From Alphaproteobacteria bacterium (GTDB lineage Bacteria; Pseudomonadota; Alphaproteobacteria; Rhizobiales; CAJQND01), in assembly GCA_024227565.1 (NCBI GenBank), contig JAAEUE010000040.1, forward strand, positions 1 to 50,726: DNA of 50,726 nucleotides, in the 5' to 3' direction. Positions 44,503 to 50,726 of the stretch are shown piece by piece. The notes under the pieces were generated by a model. The model was given only the letters and a program-made list of their open reading frames with translations, was not told the origin of the DNA and ran no database searches. How positions within the stretch are numbered: the first letter of the stretch is position 1; each line of letters begins with the position of its first letter. Position numbers and translations under genes: made by a program.

Positions 44503-47500
44503 CGGACGTGAGCCTGGAGAGCACACAAGGCAACCCCTACCCTGGGCTAAGGCCGTTCCAGCCTAATGAAGAACATTTGTTCTTTGGCCGCGAAAGCCAG
44601 GTTGACACCATGGTGGACAAACTGGGCGCCACAAGCTTTTTGGCGGTGGTGGGCACCTCTGGTTGCGGCAAGTCTTCCCTGGTGAACTGCGGCCTGAAGC
44701 CGGCCCTGCACCGCGGCATGCTGGCCAGCGCCGGCACTTCCTGGCGGATTGCCCATATGCGGCCAGGGGTTTCGCCCATTGCAAATCTTGCCGAGGCCCT
44801 GGCCGAAGACGGCATATTGTTCAAGAAAACCGGCGGCGACAGTGCATCGCGCCTGGCCGTGATCGACACCACTTTGCGAATGAGCAAACTAGGTCTCATC
44901 GACATGGTCGAGCAGGCACGGCTTGATGCCAAGACCAGCCTTTGCATTGTGGTGGATCAGTTTGAGGAATTGTTCCGCTTCAGTGCGCTTGCCGGCATCA
45001 GCGGCGATGATGCTGACGGGATCAGTGAAGAAGCCATCGAGTTCGTCAATCTGTTGTTGGCGGTGAAAGAGGCACACGATCTTCCGGTCTATGTGGTGTT
45101 GACCATGCGGTCGGATTTTCTGGGGGACTGCGCCAAGTTCAACGGTTTGCCCGAGGCGATCAATGACGGGCAATATCTGGTGCCGCGGTTGACCCGGGAA
45201 GAACGGCGCGCTGCGATCAGCGGGCCGGCCAGCGTTGCAGGGGGAAAGATTTCCCCGGTCCTGCTCACCCGCCTTGTGAACGATGTGGGTGACAACCCTG
45301 ATCAGTTGTCGATTTTGCAGCATGCGCTGAACCGAACCTGGGCCCACTGGCAACGGGAAACCGGCAGCGAAGGCCCATTGGAACTGGTGCACTATGAAGC
45401 CATCGGCACCATGCAGAACGCTCTGGATGAGCACGCCGAAAACGCATATGCCGAATTGGACAGCGATCACGCCAGAGCCATCTGCGAACGGATCTTTCGC
45501 GCGCTCACCGACACCGCCACTGACACGCGCGGCGTGCGCCGGCCCACCAAGATGGACCTGTTGTGCGAACTTGCCGGCGCAAGCCATGAGGAAGTTGCCC
45601 AGGTCATAGACGTGTTTCGAGTGCCCAGCCGCTCATTTTTAATGCCGCCGCACGGTGAAGAGCTGGAACCGGAGCAGGTCGTCGACATTTCCCATGAGAG
45701 CCTGATGCGCGGCTGGCAGCGGCTGATGAGTTGGGCCAAAGAAGAGGCCAAATCGGCGCGCATGTATCAGCGCTTGGCAGAAACCGCGCAATTGCACGAG
45801 GCCGGTGAAGCCGGCTATTGGCGAGATCCCGATCTGCAGCTTGGGCTCAATTGGTTGGAAACCGAACAGCCCAATGCACGCTGGGCTGAGCGCTACCATC
45901 CGAAGTTTGACACCGCCGTCAGTTTCCTAAAGGCGAGCGCTGAGGAGCAAGAGCAGGAAAACCTGAATGAACAAGCCGAAAAACAGCGCAAAAACAAGCT
46001 AACAACTGCGATTGTAGTAACCTCCACCGCGATTGTCTTTATCTCAGCTTTTCTCTACCAAGCACTTCAATTGCACTGGGAGGCTCAACGAAACTGGAGT
46101 GTGAGTGTTTCGAACGAAGCAGCCTTCAACGCCCTCAGGATTGCAGAGACCAAAGATCCACTTCACGGGGCCCTGATGGCTCTGCGGCTGTTAAACGTTG
46201 ACCCGAACGAGGCAAATCAAAGCGGCGGCACATTTTTCAAGAGCCCACTTCTGGCACTTAAAAGGCTTATATCCGGCCCGGAAAAACTTGACCCACGCGC
46301 GATCCCGGCCATTGAACGAACCTTGTGGACCTCATGGTCAAAAATGCATATCCACAAAATCATTGCCGATCACAAACACCAGGCCAGAGCGGTCGCCATT
46401 ACCCCCGACGGGAAATACCTAGCCTCCGGCTCCCTCGACAGAACGGTAAAGATCTACGACACCGAGACCTATGCGTTGGTCAAGAACCTCCCAGGCCTTG
46501 GCAGGATCTACGGTTTGGACATAAGTCCAGACGGCAAATACATGGTTACCGGCAGCAACAATAAAACGGCGCGTTTGTGGGATACATCAACCTGGGAGCC
46601 GGTGAGAACCTTGATCCCCTCTGCCGATCTCCCCCATACGGATCCGGTGACCACCCACGCCAAAACGGTTCGCACCGTTGCGTTTAGCAAGGACAGCAAG
46701 CGACTGGTGACGGTATCATGGGACAATACAGCCATCGTCTGGCACGTGGCCACGGGCGAGGTTATCGCCCATTTGCGCGGCCACACATCAAGCGTTCTGT
46801 TTGCGGCTTTCCATCCAACGATGAACAACATCCTCGTCACCGGCGGCGTCGATCGCCGAGCCATCGTCTGGGACACCTCACGTGACGCGGGCAAGATGGA
46901 GATCAACCGGTTCGAGCGCCATAGCAATAGCCTGAATTCAGTTGATTTTTCGCCTGATGGCGAAACTGTTTTGACGGCATCGAACGACGACACGGTCAGA
47001 TTTTGGGACTGGTTGACCGGCGAGCAGACTGCCCGTCCCCTGGAAGCGCACGGCGCGGACATTTGGCGCGCCATTCACAACCGTGAGGGCGACCTGTTCT
47101 TCACCGCCTCCTGGGACAGATCAATCGGCATCTGGGATGCATCGACGCTGCGACTGGTTAAAAAGCTGGTCGGCCACGATAGTCCCCTGAGAGCGTTGGC
47201 CGTCGATTCAGATCGCCAACTGCTTTATTCCAGCGCTCAGGATGGCACCGTGCGTGCCTGGCGCCTGGAATCAGACGACATTCTGATGCGCCAAGAAGAT
47301 CTGAAAGGTGTTCCGCTGACGGCCAGCTTCCACCCAACCGATCCCAGCCGCTACGTGGTTGCCGGAGAACAAGGTCTGCTTGAAGTGTGGAAGATGGGAG
47401 ATGATAAAGCTGAACTTTCCCTGCCTCTCACGCGGACCTATTGCGGCACAGGCAAAACCAAAAAGCTCTGCGGTGCCAGAAAGATCGCCTTTAGTCAGGA

Positions 47501-48419
47501 CGGCAACCGGCTTGTTGTGTTGTACGAGAGCGCACGTGGGAAAAAGAACAAGCTTGTGGGCGGCAGGGTGAGAATTTGGGACACCCGAACAGGCAAACTG
47601 ATCGGCGAACCGATTGTTCATGCCACGACCCCCGAAGTGAAGGGCGTCCGTGCTTTTGCCATTGCAGATGATAGGAAACAGCTGCTGACCGCCGCCAAGG
47701 ATGGTGAAATCTTGTTCTGGGATTTAGAGACCGGCGCTCAGGTAAAAGGCAAAAGCCTGAACATAAAAACAGATTTTGGTGTGACACCTTCTGGTTGGCG
47801 GCCCAAAATTCATATGGCCTACAGTGCCAAAACGCAAAGGTTGGCCGTAACCGCAACTCCGGACCAAGGCAACACCCACACGGCCGTGTGGGATATGAAA
47901 AAGAACACGGCCTTGCCAAACAGCAAAAAGAGCCCGCAGGCGCTGAGCGCCTTGAGTTTTTCTCCTGACGGCAAACGATTGATTATGGCGCTGATCGACT
48001 ACACGCTCGAAGTTTGGGACGTGGAAACAGACAAGCAGGTTCGCACGGAAAGCGGACACGAGGGCCGCATTGAGGCGATGGACATCAGTCCGGATGGGAA
48101 ACGTCTTGCCACGGCCTCCGATGACGAGACGATTAGGGTGTTCGATATTGCCAGCGGGCACGAGCTGGTTTCGCTCGGCGGCCATGAACGGAGCGTGATT
48201 TCGATATCGTTCTCGTCAGACGGGCGCAAACTCGCCTCGGTTGCCGAAGATCAGAGTCTTCTCGTGCGCCACGTCTTCCCGGATGTTCAATCGCTGAAAG
48301 AGCACATCTGCTTAGAGTTCAAACATATAAACGTGAACCCAAAGATAGATCGAAAGTTCCCGAAGAGGCCGGAGATGATGTTGGACGCGCTCTGCGCGAA
48401 CACTAAGATTGGCGGGTAA
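44499..48419 (+). CDS. STAND NTPase with membrane helix and WD40 propellers
   Basis: 1306 residues with a GTG start. An nSTAND1-like P-loop module opens with YPGLRPFQPNEEHLFFGRES (14-33). Walker A is VGTSGCGKSS (51-60), Walker B SLCIVVDQFEELF (147-159) and the sensor region MRSDFLGDC (203-211). A helical part follows, then a charged coiled coil (485-500) and one membrane helix (501-523, LTTAIVVTSTAIVFISAFLY). From about 617 to 1270 run about 14 WD40 blades recognised by their KIYD/RLWD/IVWD endings, enough for two seven-bladed propellers. A Cys/Lys-bearing tail ends the protein. STAND proteins use sensor repeats to trigger oligomerisation and activate an effector; here the partner is probably the TIR protein encoded just upstream. 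Confidence 0.9.
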   Translation: MTDVSLESTQGNPYPGLRPFQPNEEHLFFGRESQVDTMVDKLGATSFLAVVGTSGCGKSSLVNCGLKPALHRGMLASAGTSWRIAHMRPGVSPIANLAEALAEDGILFKKTGGDSASRLAVIDTTLRMSKLGLIDMVEQARLDAKTSLCIVVDQFEELFRFSALAGISGDDADGISEEAIEFVNLLLAVKEAHDLPVYVVLTMRSDFLGDCAKFNGLPEAINDGQYLVPRLTREERRAAISGPASVAGGKISPVLLTRLVNDVGDNPDQLSILQHALNRTWAHWQRETGSEGPLELVHYEAIGTMQNALDEHAENAYAELDSDHARAICERIFRALTDTATDTRGVRRPTKMDLLCELAGASHEEVAQVIDVFRVPSRSFLMPPHGEELEPEQVVDISHESLMRGWQRLMSWAKEEAKSARMYQRLAETAQLHEAGEAGYWRDPDLQLGLNWLETEQPNARWAERYHPKFDTAVSFLKASAEEQEQENLNEQAEKQRKNKLTTAIVVTSTAIVFISAFLYQALQLHWEAQRNWSVSVSNEAAFNALRIAETKDPLHGALMALRLLNVDPNEANQSGGTFFKSPLLALKRLISGPEKLDPRAIPAIERTLWTSWSKMHIHKIIADHKHQARAVAITPDGKYLASGSLDRTVKIYDTETYALVKNLPGLGRIYGLDISPDGKYMVTGSNNKTARLWDTSTWEPVRTLIPSADLPHTDPVTTHAKTVRTVAFSKDSKRLVTVSWDNTAIVWHVATGEVIAHLRGHTSSVLFAAFHPTMNNILVTGGVDRRAIVWDTSRDAGKMEINRFERHSNSLNSVDFSPDGETVLTASNDDTVRFWDWLTGEQTARPLEAHGADIWRAIHNREGDLFFTASWDRSIGIWDASTLRLVKKLVGHDSPLRALAVDSDRQLLYSSAQDGTVRAWRLESDDILMRQEDLKGVPLTASFHPTDPSRYVVAGEQGLLEVWKMGDDKAELSLPLTRTYCGTGKTKKLCGARKIAFSQDGNRLVVLYESARGKKNKLVGGRVRIWDTRTGKLIGEPIVHATTPEVKGVRAFAIADDRKQLLTAAKDGEILFWDLETGAQVKGKSLNIKTDFGVTPSGWRPKIHMAYSAKTQRLAVTATPDQGNTHTAVWDMKKNTALPNSKKSPQALSALSFSPDGKRLIMALIDYTLEVWDVETDKQVRTESGHEGRIEAMDISPDGKRLATASDDETIRVFDIASGHELVSLGGHERSVISISFSSDGRKLASVAEDQSLLVRHVFPDVQSLKEHICLEFKHINVNPKIDRKFPKRPEMMLDALCANTKIGG

Positions 48420-48538
48420 CCCTTAAGCCGCGCCCCAAAAAGCCTGCTAAAAACCTTGCATAACCCAGGCCACGATTGACCTTTCGGCAGAACGCTGATC
48501 ATTGTGTGGTGACAGACAGTTTTCATGGAGGCGTTGCT

Positions 48539-49483
48539 GTGCCATCAGTTGGTATATTGGGAGTGGGGTTAATCGGACGCGCCTGGGCAAATGTGTTCGC
48601 CCGGGCAGACTGGGACGTTGTGCTGTGGGATGCAAATGCGGATGCGCTTGCCCAGGCCCCTTCCCTGATCGCGGAAAGCTTGAGCGAACTTGCCGGCCAT
48701 GGGCTGGTTGACAATCCGTCAGAAAAAGCAGCCCGGGTGCGCGCCGGATCGTCCATATCCTCGCTTGTGGACGGCGCCAGCCTGGTCCAGGAGAGCGGGC
48801 CTGAACGCCTGGAGGTCAAACAGGACCTGTTCTCACAGCTTGACCAGCGTGCAGCGCCTGACACCATTCTGGCCTCCTCATCGTCGGCAATTGTTGCCTC
48901 CCGTTTCACCGAAGATTTGGCCGGCCGGGGCCGGTGCCTGGTGGCCCACCCGGTCAACCCACCGCATGTGGTGCCGATTGTCGAACTGTGCGGCGCGCCC
49001 TGGACCGACCCTGAAACCATTGCGCGCGCCCGCGCGATCTATGACAGCGTCGGCCAAACCACCATGGAGGTGAAGAAGGAGGTCGACGGCTTCATCCTCA
49101 ACCGCATGCAGGCGGTTCTTCTGGCCGAAGCTTTCCGGCTCATTGGCGAAGGATATGTGACGGCGGCTGATCTTGATAAAACCATCAAGGATGGCCTTGG
49201 CCGCCGGTGGTCGTTCATGGGGCCCATTGAGACCATCGAGCTGAACGCTCCGGGCGGCATCCTCGATTATTGTGAGCGCTATTGCGAAACCCTCTTTAGA
49301 ACCTCAAAATTGCCCGTCACCGAAGACATATGGGACATGGACAACTGCAAAAGGGTGGCCGACAGCTGGGGGGAAACACCAACCGCAGAGCATGTTGCCG
49401 AGAAGAGCGCATGGCGGGACGGCCAACTGGCTGCGCTGGCCGCTCATCTGCAGTCGCGCCCTAAGTTTAACGCGCCAGAATAA
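48539..49483 (+). CDS. 3-hydroxyacyl-CoA dehydrogenase family, lambda-crystallin/L-gulonate dehydrogenase type
   Basis: 314 residues with a GTG start; GGAGG lies seven bases ahead, a much better start than upstream ATGs. The NAD-binding SVGILGVGLIGRAWANVFA (GxGxxG at 8-13), SSSSAIVASRF, the catalytic-region LVAHPVNPPHVVPIVELCG and KEVDGFILNRMQAVLLAEAF are present. HPVNPP with GLGRRWSFMGPIETIELNAPGG follows the CRYL1/L-gulonate 3-dehydrogenase pattern more closely than carnitine dehydrogenase. It oxidises a 3-hydroxy acid to a 3-keto acid, which suits the beta-keto acid cleavage enzyme encoded 63 bases downstream. The substrate is not determined. Confidence 0.82.
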   Translation: MPSVGILGVGLIGRAWANVFARADWDVVLWDANADALAQAPSLIAESLSELAGHGLVDNPSEKAARVRAGSSISSLVDGASLVQESGPERLEVKQDLFSQLDQRAAPDTILASSSSAIVASRFTEDLAGRGRCLVAHPVNPPHVVPIVELCGAPWTDPETIARARAIYDSVGQTTMEVKKEVDGFILNRMQAVLLAEAFRLIGEGYVTAADLDKTIKDGLGRRWSFMGPIETIELNAPGGILDYCERYCETLFRTSKLPVTEDIWDMDNCKRVADSWGETPTAEHVAEKSAWRDGQLAALAAHLQSRPKFNAPE

Positions 49484-49546
49484 GCCTTGCAGAAACTGCA
49501 TCATGGCGGCCGACCGCCCAATAACATCAGGAAGGATAACAAGAGC

Positions 49547-50479
49547 ATGGATTTGAAGAACAAGGTCATCATCAGCTGCGCGGTCACCGGGTCGATCCAC
49601 ACCCCCACCATGTCGCCCCATCTGCCGATCACCGCATCGGAGATCTCAGATAACGCAATTGGCGCCGCAGAAGCCGGCGCGGCGATCATTCACCTTCATG
49701 CCCGCAACCCTGAAACCGGCGAGCCCGATCAAAGCCTTGAGGCCTACCAACCCATTCTGGGCGTGATCAAGCAGGCGTCCGACTGCGTGCTCAACCTCAC
49801 CACCGGCGGGGCGATGACCATGACCGTGGAAGAGCGCGCAAAGCCGGCCATTGAACTTAAACCAGAGGTTGCCTCGCTCAATATGGGCACCATGAACTTC
49901 GGCCTGTTTCCCATGCTGAACCGCTACAAGGAGTTCAAGTTTGAATGGGAACGCAAATATCTTGAAGGCTCGCGCGCCGGCTTCTTCCGCAACACCTTTG
50001 CAGACATGGAGTACATCCTCACCGAATGCGCCAACAACAACACGCGCTTTGAGATCGAGTGCTATGACATCGGCCACCTCTACACGCTGTCCCATCTGGC
50101 CGACCGCGGCCTGGTCAAGCCACCGTTCTTCATCCAGTCGGTGTTCGGCATTCTGGGCGGCATCGGCAATCACCCCGAGGACATCATGATGATGAAGCGC
50201 ACCGCCGACCGGTTGTTCGGTGACGATTTCCAGTGGTCGGTTCTGGGCGCCGGGCGCCACCAGATGCGCGTTGCCTCCATTGCCGCCGCCATGGGCGGCA
50301 ATGTTCGGGTCGGGCTTGAGGATTCGCTCTGGGCCGGAGCCGGCAAACTGGCCGAGAACAATGCCGAGCAAGTGCGCATGGTGCGGCAGATTCTGGAAGG
50401 CCAGGGGCTGGAAATCGCAACGCCGGATGAAGCGCGTGAGATCCTCAATCTGAAAGGCGGCGATCAGGTCGGGTTCTAG
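49547..50479 (+). CDS. BKACE-family beta-keto acid cleavage enzyme (DUF849)
   Basis: 310 residues from MDLKNKVIISCAVTGSIHTP. AAGGA precedes the ATG. Family signatures are CAVTGSIHTPTMSPHLPIT, the zinc-binding AAIIHLHARNPETG (His49, His51), LNLTTGGAMTM and VRVGLEDSLWAGAGKLAENN. BKACE enzymes split a 3-keto acid with acetyl-CoA, releasing acetoacetate and a new CoA ester. With the upstream dehydrogenase this makes a two-step route: 3-hydroxy acid to 3-keto acid to a shortened acyl-CoA. Substrate residues cannot be assigned by eye; carnitine-, lysine-, or sugar-acid-derived compounds are possible. Confidence 0.9.
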   Translation: MDLKNKVIISCAVTGSIHTPTMSPHLPITASEISDNAIGAAEAGAAIIHLHARNPETGEPDQSLEAYQPILGVIKQASDCVLNLTTGGAMTMTVEERAKPAIELKPEVASLNMGTMNFGLFPMLNRYKEFKFEWERKYLEGSRAGFFRNTFADMEYILTECANNNTRFEIECYDIGHLYTLSHLADRGLVKPPFFIQSVFGILGGIGNHPEDIMMMKRTADRLFGDDFQWSVLGAGRHQMRVASIAAAMGGNVRVGLEDSLWAGAGKLAENNAEQVRMVRQILEGQGLEIATPDEAREILNLKGGDQVGF

Positions 50480-50491
50480 AGCCTTTCATGT

Positions 50492-50726
50492 TCATATTGA
50501 AACGATTGATGGGAACAAATCAGCCCATCGCCAAGGCGCGGAGCGCAGCGCGATGCGGTGCATCGGGCAAGCTTCGCAACGCGGGAGATGGGCTGATTTG
50601 GCCCACCGAAGGCCACTGTTTGGCGCCCGCTGGACTTCGTTGCGGCCCGCTTGTGGTCAGCCAGACCAAGGCACGGACCGCGCCTCGCCAGCAGACGCCA
50701 AATAGCGGTCAAATGCTTCAATATGA
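50492..50726. repeat. Nested inverted-repeat element at the right edge
   Basis: Outer arms TCATATTGAA (50492-50501) and TTCAATATGA (50717-50726) enclose two long hairpins. Hairpin 1 has perfect 14-bp arms CAAATCAGCCCATC (50516-50529) and GATGGGCTGATTTG (50587-50600), with an inner CGATGC/GCATCG stem. Hairpin 2 pairs TTTGGCGCCCGCTGG (50619-50633) with CCAGCAGACGCCAAA (50688-50702), 13 of 15 positions. The whole can fold as a cloverleaf. The outer arm ends exactly at the window edge, so the element may continue. It may be a non-autonomous palindromic (MITE-like) element or a structured RNA. No convincing protein is encoded. Confidence 0.7.

Noticed and set aside
48539..49483. Calling the dehydrogenase a carnitine dehydrogenase because of the BKACE partner
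   Set aside because: HPVNPP, the C-terminal GLGRRWSFMGPIETIELN and the following region fit the lambda-crystallin/L-gulonate pattern better.
50476..50721. An 81-codon frame on the minus strand
   Set aside because: It spans the nested inverted repeats, lacks a ribosome site and has a composition explained by the palindromic structure.
1..50726. CRISPR array, prophage or insertion sequence
   Set aside because: I saw no regularly spaced short repeats with unique spacers, and no transposase, integrase or phage structural gene. The TIR/STAND pair has no mobile-element marks at its borders.

Overview
The window is a gene-dense, GC-rich stretch that looks like an alphaproteobacterial chromosome, probably Hyphomicrobiales or a close relative. 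The basis is the codon use, the many ATGA/GTGA/TAATG stop-start overlaps, the intergenic palindromes of the 'cctcgggcttgacccgagg' and 'atcccggaatttgc..gcaaat' kinds, and gene families typical of that class (cobalamin cluster with CobN and CobW, TctCBA transporter, TIGR01244-type phosphatase, BKACE). I saw no rRNA, tRNA, CRISPR array, transposase or phage gene. Assignments come from reading motifs, not from searches.

Layout. 1-386: palindromic intergenic repeats. 0.4-5.0 kb: membrane sulfatase-fold protein (-), divergent crotonase (+), helix-hairpin-helix membrane protein (-) and OmpA-like protein (-). 5.4-8.6 kb: MarR regulator with an EmrA/EmrB-type efflux pair, preceded by two near-identical palindromic operators. 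8.7-11.9 kb: small membrane protein, FAD oxidoreductase (-) and ABC-F ATPase. 11.9-33.5 kb: a large cobalamin region. A cobalamin riboswitch leads cobW-cobN-cobO. A small HPGHG protein and a long-form CbiX follow, then the tightly overlapping cobH-cobL-cobI-cbiG/cobJ-cobM run. An unrelated island (ABC substrate-binding protein, Lrp regulator, DUF442-like phosphatase) separates these from cobK-cbiD (-) and the divergent cobB-cobQ-cobD, with cobP/cobU convergent.

33.7-40.3 kb: a secreted hypothetical protein, then an operon tctC-tctB-tctA-gntR (-) divergent from a PHP-superfamily hydrolase (+). A perfect 9-bp inverted repeat lies in the shared promoter. 40.4-42.7 kb: a serralysin-like RTX metalloprotease with a 156-residue repeated module. 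43.0-48.4 kb: a two-gene operon encoding a TIR protein with two further TIR/DUF4062-like segments, and a STAND NTPase with one membrane helix and about 14 WD40 blades. 48.5-50.5 kb: a lambda-crystallin-type dehydrogenase and a BKACE-family enzyme. The right edge holds a nested inverted-repeat element that may be cut by the window end.

The cobalamin genes give every corrin-ring step of a cobalt-early type route (CbiX, CobI, CobJ, full CbiG, CobM, CbiD, CobK, CobL, CobH). They also include CobN, the large subunit of the cobalt-late chelatase. CobG, CobF, CobS and CobT are not in the window. This mixture is metabolically notable. The TIR/STAND pair is the best candidate for a little-described immune or signalling system. 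The tct/PHP/GntR locus looks like a self-contained uptake and catabolism unit for an unknown substrate.
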